DNA from: Thalassobium sp.
GTDB taxonomy: Bacteria > Pseudomonadota > Gammaproteobacteria > Pseudomonadales > Oceanobacteraceae
Reading direction: 5' to 3'
Length of the DNA: 64,000 nt
NCBI GenBank assembly: GCA_002733205.1
Contig: NVUW01000008.1
Location: 62,001 to 126,000 of the forward strand
Part shown: one piece after another, positions 35,614-44,813 of the stretch
Layout of the letters: every line of letters begins with the position of its first letter
Numbering within the stretch: position 1 is the stretch's first letter
Position numbers and translations under genes: made by a program
The notes under the pieces: generated by a model
What the model saw: the letters and a program-made list of their open reading frames with translations, nothing else
Database searches by the model: none
Told to the model about the DNA's origin: nothing

Positions 35614-36489
35614 TCAGCTTGCTGCTTTTGGCGGACGACCGCGACGCTTAGGCGCAGTACCGGCAGCAGCGGCTGCTGGTTTGGCCTTAGCCGGACGGCC
35701 ACGACGCTTAGGTGCAGCAGTTGCCGCAGCGGTCGCAGTGCTGGCTTTAGCTGGGCGGCCGCGCTTTTTAGGCGCAGCTGCAGCGCTGGCAGCGGCTGGT
35801 TTAGCTTTCGCTGGACGACCACGACGCTTAGGTGCGGCAGTTGCAGCAGCGGTCGCAGTACTTGCCTTAGCCGGACGGCCACGCTTTTTAGGAGCAGCAG
35901 CAGTCGCCGCTTTTGCAGTCGCGGTTGCTTTGGCTTTCAGTTTTTTAGCCGCTGCAGAGGCTTTGCCATGTTCTTTGGCTGCATGTGCTTTTACTTTTGC
36001 ACTGTCCTGCTTACCACGCATCTGACGCCATTTAGCTTCAAACGTCGCCATCGCTTTCGCCAGATCAGCTTCTGCTTTAGCAACCAGTGACGCTTCAAAA
36101 GATTCAACAGCGGCAATCGCTTTCGCGGTTACTTCTTCTGCTTTGGCTTCGATTTGTGCGGCTTTAACAGCAACGGTAGCCGTACGGGCTTCCGCTTTAA
36201 GAGCCTGCAGCTTAGTATTTTCTGCTTTTACTTTAGCGTTAGCTGCAGCAACGGCACGCTTGGCAGCAGGCGTTGGTTTAGCGGTTGCTTTTTCTTTTGC
36301 AGCCGTTGCTTTAGTTGCAGCAGCATCGACTTTAGCTTGCTGAGCGGCAACCGCTGCATGGGCTTTATCAGATGCTTTTACTGCAGAAGCAACAACCGCT
36401 GGTACTGCCGCTGCGGTTTTTGCTGCAACGGCTTTAGCAGCTGCAGGCTTGCGACCGCGCTTAGCTGGAGCTTTTTTAGGTCTGGCCAT
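35614..36489 (-). CDS. AlgP-like histone H1-type DNA-binding protein with AT-hook repeats
   Basis: 291 residues, rich in Ala, Lys, Pro and Arg. It begins MARPKKAPAKRGRKP, has a long Ala/Lys helical middle (about 25-200) with one more ordered segment (ATFEAKWRQMRGKQDSAKV), and ends in five AT-hook-like units PK(K/R)RGRP(A/P)KA. It resembles the pseudomonad AlgP/AlgR3 and eukaryotic H1 tails and is presumably a nucleoid-associated protein. The C-terminal repeats are encoded by 120-base tandem DNA repeats. GAGGA lies upstream of the ATG. Low complexity makes homology hard to prove. It sits between adk and tsaB with an AT-rich upstream region. Confidence 0.8.
   Translation of the reverse strand: MARPKKAPAKRGRKPAAAKAVAAKTAAAVPAVVASAVKASDKAHAAVAAQQAKVDAAATKATAAKEKATAKPTPAAKRAVAAANAKVKAENTKLQALKAEARTATVAVKAAQIEAKAEEVTAKAIAAVESFEASLVAKAEADLAKAMATFEAKWRQMRGKQDSAKVKAHAAKEHGKASAAAKKLKAKATATAKAATAAAPKKRGRPAKASTATAAATAAPKRRGRPAKAKPAAASAAAAPKKRGRPAKASTATAAATAAPKRRGRPAKAKPAAAAAGTAPKRRGRPPKAAS
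35653..35892. repeat. Two tandem 120-base repeats inside the AlgP-like gene
   Basis: 35653-35772 and 35773-35892 each encode a 40-residue unit (PKKRGRPAKA, STATAAATAA, PKRRGRPAKA, KPAAA plus Ala-rich end) that is nearly identical in protein and DNA. A partial third unit (PKRRGRPPKAAS) ends the gene at 35614. In-frame expansion or contraction by recombination is likely. Confidence 0.92.
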
Positions 36490-37660
36490 AGGTGAATTCC
36501 TCTAATATTTCCTGATCAGGTAGGGTAACGCTAGCACAAAATATATAAGTGCATAAGCTAACGGGGCAATAATAGTATCTTTATTATCGAAAACCAAAAG
36601 ATAATGAATCAATAATGCTATTTATGACCTGTTTTTGCCTATTTAACTCAATGTTTTGCTTTTATAACCGCCATATACCAGTAAAGGTCTTGGCTATTTG
36701 TATCCAAATGATACTTTCAGCCAAACATTTAACCCCTTTCGATTAAATGCGCGAAATAACAAAAGCCGTCATTAAACTGAAAGTGGGTTCATTAATCCCT
36801 GACCCCTATGAATACATCCTGGGCACCTATGAATAATTCCGTGCCTGCTGAGGCTTACGGAAAACGTTCATATCAAACCGCCACATGGAAGGCATAACGG
36901 GTTACGCTAAAACGTGGCAGCACCGAGCTGTTTTTTTCAGCAAGCCCCGAAGGGCTGTGGCTGCAAAGCGTTTTGACAGCGTTGTCGATTTTATAAAGGA
37001 CTCGCCATCCGCTTCAATCGACGCTTTATCAAAAACACTCTGCAGCACTCACGCTAAGCTGTGCAGAATTATTCAGAGGTGCCCTTGGTAGTTTTACGGA
37101 TCCCCGCTTCAAAAAAGGTAATGGCTATTCTTTTTTAAACCGTCTGATCATTCGAAAACACATCAAAACGACCCTACATTCCGTTTTCAGATAATATCCA
37201 TGAACCGTAATGGTGCATATCGCTGGCATTAAGTGATTGATTCTATTAAAAAACGCAACGACGCCATAAAATTTCCGCAGCCATCATCGACAATAACCGC
37301 ACATAGCCAAAAAGATGAGCCAGGCAATGTCATGCCTGCCGTAATGTTTCAGCAAAAGGAAAAACGGGATCATCTGCCAATCCGGCAAAGGTTGAAATGT
37401 CTGAAATGGTTGGCAACGGCCTGGCAGAACAACAAGCTTAAAAACAGACTTAACAGCACTATCAACACAGGCTGAGAAATAGGCGGTCTGACAACAGCAA
37501 GGTATCTTCATGGCTGATATCAGATGAAGTCTGCAATGCCCGACCGACATTCCAAAAACGACTGTCCAAAACCCAGACGACCGAAACAAAACCGGAACCA
37601 GAGGCGCAGAAGCCAGACCAGACAAATAAAAATGTCCTGCAATGCAGACAAAGCAGGCAT
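36490..37660. other. AT-rich 1.2-kb region without a recognisable gene
   Basis: Between the AlgP-like gene and the adk terminator. The part next to AlgP is very AT-rich (34 G/C in the 120 bases 36541-36660), unlike its neighbours. It must hold the AlgP-like promoter. Short open frames exist (36885-37091, 37233-37475 on plus; 37284-37625 on minus), but none has a good ribosome-binding site, family motif or coding-like composition. CCTATGAATA is repeated at 36805-36814 and about 36827-36836. The whole could be a decayed gene, a structured RNA or a long 5' regulatory region. Confidence 0.5.
36690..36724. repeat. Two-part inverted repeat (possible hairpin)
   Basis: TTGGCT (36690-36695) pairs with AGCCAA (36719-36724), and inside it GTATC (36700-36704) pairs with GATAC (36710-36714); both share the same centre. 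There is no T-run after it, so it is not a typical terminator. It may be an operator or part of an RNA. Confidence 0.5.
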
Positions 37661-37686
37661 AAAAAAAGGGCCGAAGCCCTTTTTTA
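37661..37686 (-). terminator. adk terminator
   Basis: AAAAAAGGGC (37662-37671) pairs with GCCCTTTTTT (37676-37685), loop CGAA, 18 bases past the adk stop on the minus strand. Confidence 0.88.
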
Positions 37687-37703
37687 AACGGTTCAGGTTA
37701 TGC

Positions 37704-38399
<696 letters not shown>

Positions 38400-38489
38400 T
38401 CAAAAAAATGGTTATTTTTCAACCAGTCACGGAAAAAATAGGCCTAACCTTACTCCGAGCCGGGCTCTTGCTCAAGTCATTGTGATGAA

Positions 38490-38516
38490 AAAGCCGGGCG
38501 CTGAACGCCCGACTTT
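38490..38516 (-). terminator. ppc terminator
   Basis: AAAGCCGGGCG (38490-38500) and CGCCCGACTTT (38506-38516) pair around five bases; the single mismatch is a G-U pair on the minus-strand RNA, which is the ppc direction, followed by a T-run. Confidence 0.75.
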
Positions 38517-38569
38517 GGTATAGACCGTATGGCAACTGAACGAATGTCATAACCATACTAATGAAAGGA

Positions 38570-41224
38570 TCAACCCGTATTGCGCATACCGGCCGCAATA
38601 CCGGCCATCGTCACTTTTAACGCCCGCTCCACTTCTTTACTGACTACATCCTGATCCTGCCGTTCGCGATAAAGCAATTCGGCCTGCAGGTAGTGCAACG
38701 GATCGGTATAGGGATTACGTACGCTCATGGAGTGCTGTAAGGCCAGATTATCCTGTAACAAACTCTGCTGGTCTTTAATCGCCAGAACCAGATCGCGGAT
38801 TTTTTGTAAACGGATACGCAGCTGGCTGCCCAACGGCTGCAGTTCAGCCTCAACCAGACGCCCCTCATAATACTGGGCAATGGCCGGATCGGCTTTCGAG
38901 ATCACCATTTCCAGCATATCAATATAGGTGCGGAAAAACGGCCACTGTGCATACATCGATTGCAATTGCGGCAACTCGCCATTATTAACCGGCTGTGCCA
39001 GAGCTTCATCCGAACCTAGCCAGGCTGGCAGCATTAAGCGCATTTGCGTCCAGGCAAAAATCCATGGGATCGCACGCAGGGTTTCAATGCCGCCACCGCT
39101 TTTACGGCGCGCCGGACGACTGCCTAATGACAATTTACCCAATTCCTGCTCCGGCGTTGCGGCGCGGAAATAACGCACAAAGTCCGGCGTATCGCGCACC
39201 ATGGCGCGGTAAGATTTAACGCCAGCGCTGGCCAGTTGCTCCATACGCTCACGCCATTGCGGTTGTGCCGCTTCCGGCGGTAACAGATTCGCTTCCAATA
39301 CCGCAGAAACGTAAACCTTGAGGTTACGTACCGCCACCTCCGGCATGCCGAATTTAAAGCGGATCATTTCGCCTTGCTCGGTTACCCGCAAGCCACCTAA
39401 TACCGACCCCGGCGGCTGCGATAAAATCGCCCGGTGAGCAGGACCGCCACCGCGGCCAACACTGCCGCCACGACCATGAAATAAACGCAGCTTAATGCCT
39501 TTATCCTGTGCCGTTTTTGACAGTGCTTCCTGCGCCCGGTATTGCGCCCAGACAGCAGCCAGTTGGCCGGCATCCTTAGACGAATCGGAATAGCCAATCA
39601 TGACTTGCTGATGGCCTTTGCAGTACTGCCGATACCAATCCACCGACCAGAGTTTTTCCATGCGCGGTGCCGATTGTTCAAGATCGCTGAGGGTTTCAAA
39701 TAACGGCACCACCGGCATGTGGTCACGCACACCACAGGCCTGTAATAACAAGGCTACCGCCAGAATATCCGACGGCTCACTGGCCATGGAAATAATGTAA
39801 CAGGACACACCATCACCGGCGCGGGTCGCCAGTACACTCATAGTATCGAGCACTTCCTGCGCTTCGGCACTGGGTGTCCAGCGCGTTGGAATTAACGGGC
39901 GGCGGGATGCGAGTTCATTCAGCAGGAACTGTTGTTTCTTTTCTTCATCCCAGGCTTTGTAATCACCCCAGTTATAAAAGGCGCAGATTTCCTGCAGCAC
40001 ATCGGCATGACGGGTCGATTCCTGGCGCACATCGAGTTTCACCAACGCCAAACCAAAACAGGCGACCCGGCGCAGGGTATCCAACAGAAAACCATTAGCG
40101 ACCGTATCCAGTCCCTGCTCAATCAGGCTGTGATAACAGAGCATTAATGGCTGCAGTAATTCATCGTCTTCCTGTAATGGCTCACACTCAGTGTCTGCGC
40201 CACGGGCTTTGGCTGCGGCCCAGAGTTTGGTCTGCTCGAGACGATGACGCAGTTGATGCATACAGGCACGGTAAGGTTCGTGCTGATTTTCCGGATAAGC
40301 GCGGCGTAATTCTGCCGAAGCAGCAGTCATCGACAATTGCATGCCCAATTGTTCGATATCACGCAGGAATAAATCCGCCGCCATCCAGCGTGCCAGAAAT
40401 AAAACCTCACGGGTAACGGCAGAAGTGACATTCGGATTGCCGTCACGGTCACCGCCCATCCACGAAGAAAACCGTACCGGAGCCGCCGTCAGTGGTAATG
40501 CGCTGCTGCCACGCTGGCGCAGTTCATCATCAAGGTTGCGTAATAATTGTGGCACCGCATACCAGAGCGAATTTTCGATCACGGCAAAGCCCCACTTGGC
40601 TTCATCCACCGCCGTCGGCCGTACCTGACGGATTTCATCACTGTGCCAGATTTCTTCCACCACCGAAGCCAGCTGTTGCTCTATTTCCAGTAATTGCGGA
40701 TGACCATCACGCAGGTCATCGCGCTGCTGTAACAAACGGGCAATCAGATCGTATTTCTGAATCAGGGTACGGCGGGTAATTTCGGTCGGATGAGCGGTGA
40801 GCACCAGCTCAATATTAACATCGGCCACTTTCTGGCTGAGATCCAGCCCGGCGATGCCTTTCTGTTGTAGGCGGTCGAGCAGGCTGCTGAACATTTGCTC
40901 GACATCGTCGTGCAGAAAATCGCTGCGCCGCCAGCTGGCACCGTGCTGCTGTTCGGCAATATTGGCCAGATTAAGGAACTGATTAAAACCACGCACCACC
41001 GGCACCAGCGCATCGTCCGGCATGGTTTTCAAAAGTGCCAGTAACCGGTCGCGTTCAGCATCATCACCATTACGGGCTTTTTTGGCCTGCTTACGAATAT
41101 CTTCAATACGCTTAAGCATGCTGCTGCCGTACTGATTTTCGATGGTTTTACCCAGCAGGTTGCCTAACAGTTTCACTTTGTCGCGTAACAAAGCATCCAA
41201 TTCAAAAGCATCCGTCGCGCTCAT
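38570..41224 (-). CDS. ppc: Phosphoenolpyruvate carboxylase
   Basis: 884 residues. It makes oxaloacetate from PEP and bicarbonate to refill the TCA cycle. The catalytic motif VLTAHPTEITRRTL (His), GGDRDGNPNVT, the flexible loop FHGRGGSVGRGGGPAHRAI and the C-terminal end MRNTG (last residue Gly, as in other bacterial PEPCs) are all present. ATG 41224 is chosen (AGGAG six bases upstream) rather than GTG 41230. Monocistronic with a terminator. Confidence 0.97.
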   Translation of the reverse strand: MSATDAFELDALLRDKVKLLGNLLGKTIENQYGSSMLKRIEDIRKQAKKARNGDDAERDRLLALLKTMPDDALVPVVRGFNQFLNLANIAEQQHGASWRRSDFLHDDVEQMFSSLLDRLQQKGIAGLDLSQKVADVNIELVLTAHPTEITRRTLIQKYDLIARLLQQRDDLRDGHPQLLEIEQQLASVVEEIWHSDEIRQVRPTAVDEAKWGFAVIENSLWYAVPQLLRNLDDELRQRGSSALPLTAAPVRFSSWMGGDRDGNPNVTSAVTREVLFLARWMAADLFLRDIEQLGMQLSMTAASAELRRAYPENQHEPYRACMHQLRHRLEQTKLWAAAKARGADTECEPLQEDDELLQPLMLCYHSLIEQGLDTVANGFLLDTLRRVACFGLALVKLDVRQESTRHADVLQEICAFYNWGDYKAWDEEKKQQFLLNELASRRPLIPTRWTPSAEAQEVLDTMSVLATRAGDGVSCYIISMASEPSDILAVALLLQACGVRDHMPVVPLFETLSDLEQSAPRMEKLWSVDWYRQYCKGHQQVMIGYSDSSKDAGQLAAVWAQYRAQEALSKTAQDKGIKLRLFHGRGGSVGRGGGPAHRAILSQPPGSVLGGLRVTEQGEMIRFKFGMPEVAVRNLKVYVSAVLEANLLPPEAAQPQWRERMEQLASAGVKSYRAMVRDTPDFVRYFRAATPEQELGKLSLGSRPARRKSGGGIETLRAIPWIFAWTQMRLMLPAWLGSDEALAQPVNNGELPQLQSMYAQWPFFRTYIDMLEMVISKADPAIAQYYEGRLVEAELQPLGSQLRIRLQKIRDLVLAIKDQQSLLQDNLALQHSMSVRNPYTDPLHYLQAELLYRERQDQDVVSKEVERALKVTMAGIAAGMRNTG

Positions 41225-41397
41225 AACCACTCCTGTCAGATCGTTTTATTCAGTGTGCGGAAAAACAGACAGATAGCAAGAGAACAGAGTTACTCAACGC
41301 GGCTTTAACAGGATTTTGGTAACACTTTGTTTAATGGCAGGCCGGAGTGTTTTTTTCATTCTATTCTGATTAAACAGCCAGAGAAAAAGGACATCCG

Positions 41398-41730
41398 ATG
41401 AAAGCTTCTGAATTATTACGCCACTGGGAAAAAGAATTTGGCGAGCCGCTGAGCGCCACCCACTATGAGTTACCGTTAAACGTCAAAGACGCCGCGCGAC
41501 TGGAGGCTCTGGCCGAAATGTTTCCCGGCAGCAGCAAAGAGCGCATTCTGCGGGACTTGGTCAGTGCTGCATTATCCGACCTGACCAGCGGCTTTCCGTA
41601 TGTAGCCGGCGATAAAGTGGTTGCTCAGGATGAGGAAGGTTATCCGGTGTTTGAAGATATCGGGCCAACGCCGCAATTTCTGCAACTGACCCGTAAACAT
41701 CTGAACAGCCTGCAAAAAGGCAAGCACTAA
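41398..41730 (+). CDS. Conserved small protein next to ppc, function unknown
   Basis: 110 residues. N-terminal helix (MKASELLRHWEKEFG), a segment ALAEMFPGSSKERILRDLVSAALSDLTS resembling a ribbon-helix-helix-type helical pair, then FPYVAGDKVVAQDEEGYPVFEDIGPTPQFLQLTRKHL, a strongly patterned C-terminus that I recall from similar pseudomonad proteins carrying pilus-related labels without proof. AAGGA lies six bases before the ATG. It is divergent from ppc and convergent with mazG. No signal peptide, so a pilus component is doubtful. Confidence 0.75.
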   Translation: MKASELLRHWEKEFGEPLSATHYELPLNVKDAARLEALAEMFPGSSKERILRDLVSAALSDLTSGFPYVAGDKVVAQDEEGYPVFEDIGPTPQFLQLTRKHLNSLQKGKH

Positions 41731-41742
41731 GCAGTACTGCCG

Positions 41743-42567
41743 TCAGTGGTTCTCCTTCTGTTTGGCACGTTGCCAGGCGGCTTCCATCTCAGCGGCACTG
41801 GCTTTTTCCCAGCCGCCGAGCTGCTCAACCTGCGCTTCCACCACCGCAAAACGTGAGCAAAAACGGGTGTTGGTACCGCGCAGTGCCACTTCGGCATCGA
41901 CCTTTAAGTGCCGCGCCAGATTACTGACTGCAAATAACAGGTCGCCTACTTCGTGTTCGAGACGTTCTGGATCGGCTCCGGCAATTTCTGCCTCGACCTC
42001 AGCCAGCTCTTCACGGATTTTATCCAGCACACCCTGCACATCCGGCCAATCAAAGCCGACCCTGGATGCTTTTTTCTGCAGTTTGACGGCCCGGTTAAGT
42101 GCCGGCAAAGTAACCGGCACATCGGTCAGTAACCCGCCGGTTGTATTCTGTGCCGCCGGTTTGAGCGCTTTTTCCTGCTGCTTAATCCGATCCCAGTTGG
42201 CATTAATTTCCGCTTCATCCGGGCTGACAGACGGATCGCGTTCGCTGTGCAGCGTTCCCTGAGGGAAAACATGAGGATGACGACGGATCAGTTTTTCGAC
42301 CAGACGGTGAATGATCGAATTGAGATTAAACAGCCGTTGCTCGTCCCCCATCTGGCCGTAAAAGATCACCTGAAATAACAAATCCCCCAACTCTTCTTCC
42401 AGATGAGGCCAGTCCTGACGCTCAATCGCATCAGCCACTTCATAAGCTTCTTCCAGCGTATGCGGCAGAATAGTGGCGAAATCCTGTTTCAGATCCCAGG
42501 GACAACCCGTTTGCGGATCACGCAAACGGCGCATCAGATACAGCAGGTCATCAAGGCAGTAACTCAT
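41743..42567 (-). CDS. mazG: Nucleoside triphosphate pyrophosphohydrolase MazG
   Basis: 274 residues with two MazG domains. The N-terminal one has GCPWDLKQDFATILPHTLEEAYEV and EEELGDLLFQVIF; the C-terminal one has GFDWPDVQGVLDKIREELAEVE and HEVGDLLFAVSNLAR, both with the EExxE/ExxD metal patterns. It hydrolyses NTPs and dNTPs to monophosphates and in E. coli lowers ppGpp-related toxicity. The ATG overlaps the relA stop (ATGA), so production is coupled to RelA. Confidence 0.95.
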   Translation of the reverse strand: MSYCLDDLLYLMRRLRDPQTGCPWDLKQDFATILPHTLEEAYEVADAIERQDWPHLEEELGDLLFQVIFYGQMGDEQRLFNLNSIIHRLVEKLIRRHPHVFPQGTLHSERDPSVSPDEAEINANWDRIKQQEKALKPAAQNTTGGLLTDVPVTLPALNRAVKLQKKASRVGFDWPDVQGVLDKIREELAEVEAEIAGADPERLEHEVGDLLFAVSNLARHLKVDAEVALRGTNTRFCSRFAVVEAQVEQLGGWEKASAAEMEAAWQRAKQKENH

Positions 42568-44813
42568 GAACCATGACCTCCACGCACCCGGCGGGCGGAT
42601 ACGACGTTAGGCAGCTGAGCAATTTTACTCATCAGCCGGGCAAAGCGTTCCAGGCTTTCCACTTCAACGGTCAGCTGCATATTGGCGGTATTTTCGCCCT
42701 GATTGGACTGGGTATTCACCGATATCACATTGATGCGTTCGTTGGCCAGCACCGAGCTGACATCGCGCAGCAGACCGGTACGGTCGTAAGCCTGAATCAG
42801 CATATCCACCGGATACGTGCTGTTCGGCTTATTCCCCCAGCTCACCTGCAACAAGCGTTGCGGCTCTACCGCTTCAAGGTGCAGCAGGTTGTCGCAATCA
42901 CTGCGATGCACCGTGACACCACGGCCAACGGTGATATAACCGCGGATATCATCACCCGGTACCGGCTGGCAGCATTGGGCTAACTGGGTTAACAGATTGC
43001 CGACACCGTCGATATAAATGTCGTCCGCTTTGGTATTACGCTCTGCGTGCTCCGGTTTGCGCGACAGCGGCAGCTCCTGCTGACTGTTGCCGGCATCCGA
43101 CTTTTTCAGCACGGTGTGCACAATCTGGCCGACGCGCAGATCACCGGCCCCCACAGCAGCAAACATATCGTCGACCGACTTCATGTTCATGTCTTTGGCA
43201 ACATCGGTCAGCGGTTCGTTTACCAGATCAAGGCGATCCAGTTCGCGCAAGACCAGCTGGCGGCCTTCATCGATATTCTGATCGCGCGCCTGCAGCTTAA
43301 ACCAGTGCGCTACTTTGGCGCGCGCACGGGTGGTGTGAATATAACCGGATTCCGGATACAGCCAGTCGCGGCTCGGGTGCGCATTGGCGTTGGTCAGAAT
43401 CTCGACCTGTTCGCCATTTTTCAGCAAATAGGTCAGCGGTACGATACGGCCATTCACTTTCGAACCACGGCACTTATTACCGACTTCGGTGTGCACGCGA
43501 TAGGCAAAATCCACCGGTGTAGCGCGTGGCGGCAAATCGACCACATGACCTTCCGGTGTAAAGACGTAGATACGATCAGGGTTGATGTCGGCCCGTAACT
43601 CACCCACCAGCTCCGGTAAATCGTCCAGCTCTTCGTGCCATTCGAGTACCTGCCGCAACCAGGCGATTTTCTGTTCATAGCCCTGATCTTTGGCGCTGGT
43701 GTCGGTGCCCTTATAAAGCCAGTGCGCGCAGACGCCCAGCTCGGCATCTTCGTGCATATTGTGGGTTCGGATCTGAACTTCCAGCACCTTGCCTTCCGGA
43801 CCCACAACCGCGGTATGCAGCGAGCGGTAACCGTTCTCTTTCGGATTGGCGATGTAGTCGTCAAACTCGTTGGGAATATGACGCCAGAGCGTATGCACAA
43901 TCCCCAGTGCGGCGTAACAATCACGCAGCTCCGGCACCAGAATACGCACCGCGCGGATGTCGTAAATCTGCGAGAAATCGAGATTCTTACGGCTCATCTT
44001 CCGCCAGATGCTGTAGATATGTTTGGCGCGGCCGTAGACGTCGCATTTGATACCGGCACCCAGCAAGTCATCGCGCAGGCGCTGCACCACGGTTTCGATA
44101 TAATCCTGACGGGCAAGGCGCTTTTCATCCAGCAGGCCGGCAATTTTCTTATAGGCTTCCGGCTGCATATAGCGGAACGCCAGATCCTCAAGCTCCCACT
44201 TCAGGTGACCAATACCCAGACGGTGGGCCAGCGGCGCGTAGATATTGAAGACTTCTTCGGCGACCTTGCGGCGTTTGTCTTCCGGGCCATCTTTTACCGC
44301 CCGGATGGCCGAGGTCCGCTCAGCCAGCTTGATCAGCGCCACACGTACGTCATCGATCATCGCCACCAGCATTTTACGCAGGTTCTCAACCTGCGCCTGA
44401 CGCTGGCCCAGCACCACTTCATCGCGGGAGTTCTGGATTGCGCTGATCGCCGCCATGCGCAGCACGCCTTCGATCAGCTTGGCCACTTCGGCGCCGAAAT
44501 CGCGCTCGACCCGTTGCAACGCCAACCGGCCTTCACGCACCGCACGGTACAGAATGGCAGCCACCAGCGATTCGGTATCCAGACGCAGATCGAGCAGAAT
44601 CTGCGCCATCTCAATACCCATCTGCACACTGTCGATCGACCAGTAGGTACGGTTCACAATGGCTTCATCTGACAACTGTTTGGCCAGTGTCAGGGCACGC
44701 CCGAGTGTTTCCGGGTCTTTTACATCGTACGCCTGCTGGATACTGTCCAGCCAACGTGAAACATCGAGCGATCCATCATGTAACAACGGATGATCATCTC
44801 TGACCTTAACCAT
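42564..44813 (-). CDS. relA: GTP pyrophosphokinase RelA
   Basis: 749 residues. It makes (p)ppGpp on stalled ribosomes. Order of domains: pseudo-hydrolase (about 40-200, lacking the HD pair seen in SpoT: LYRAVREGRLALQRVE), synthetase (about 240-370: GRAKHIYSIWRKM, YDIRAVRILV, NEFDDYIANPKENGYRSLHTAV, VQIRTHNMHEDAELG), TGS (about 410-470, VFTPEGHVVDLPPRATPVDFAY), zinc-finger region with AQCCQPVPGDDIRGYIT, and a C-terminal ACT/RRM. It overlaps rlmD upstream by eight bases and mazG downstream by four. Confidence 0.96.
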   Translation of the reverse strand: MVKVRDDHPLLHDGSLDVSRWLDSIQQAYDVKDPETLGRALTLAKQLSDEAIVNRTYWSIDSVQMGIEMAQILLDLRLDTESLVAAILYRAVREGRLALQRVERDFGAEVAKLIEGVLRMAAISAIQNSRDEVVLGQRQAQVENLRKMLVAMIDDVRVALIKLAERTSAIRAVKDGPEDKRRKVAEEVFNIYAPLAHRLGIGHLKWELEDLAFRYMQPEAYKKIAGLLDEKRLARQDYIETVVQRLRDDLLGAGIKCDVYGRAKHIYSIWRKMSRKNLDFSQIYDIRAVRILVPELRDCYAALGIVHTLWRHIPNEFDDYIANPKENGYRSLHTAVVGPEGKVLEVQIRTHNMHEDAELGVCAHWLYKGTDTSAKDQGYEQKIAWLRQVLEWHEELDDLPELVGELRADINPDRIYVFTPEGHVVDLPPRATPVDFAYRVHTEVGNKCRGSKVNGRIVPLTYLLKNGEQVEILTNANAHPSRDWLYPESGYIHTTRARAKVAHWFKLQARDQNIDEGRQLVLRELDRLDLVNEPLTDVAKDMNMKSVDDMFAAVGAGDLRVGQIVHTVLKKSDAGNSQQELPLSRKPEHAERNTKADDIYIDGVGNLLTQLAQCCQPVPGDDIRGYITVGRGVTVHRSDCDNLLHLEAVEPQRLLQVSWGNKPNSTYPVDMLIQAYDRTGLLRDVSSVLANERINVISVNTQSNQGENTANMQLTVEVESLERFARLMSKIAQLPNVVSARRVRGGHGS

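Noticed and set aside
35653..35892. Repeats considered as a CRISPR or satellite array
   Set aside because: The 120-base units are in frame within one gene and encode AT-hook peptides, without spacers.
36885..37091. 68-codon open frame in the AT-rich gap
   Set aside because: No ribosome-binding site, no recognised motif and no signal peptide; kept only as part of the gap description.
37284..37625. 113-codon minus-strand frame between the adk terminator and the AT-rich gap
   Set aside because: Starts next to the adk terminator without a ribosome-binding site; translation rich in Cys, Pro and Leu without membrane or domain pattern.
43635..44672. 345-codon open frame antisense to relA
   Set aside because: Same shadow effect; relA motifs on the other strand are complete and unbroken.
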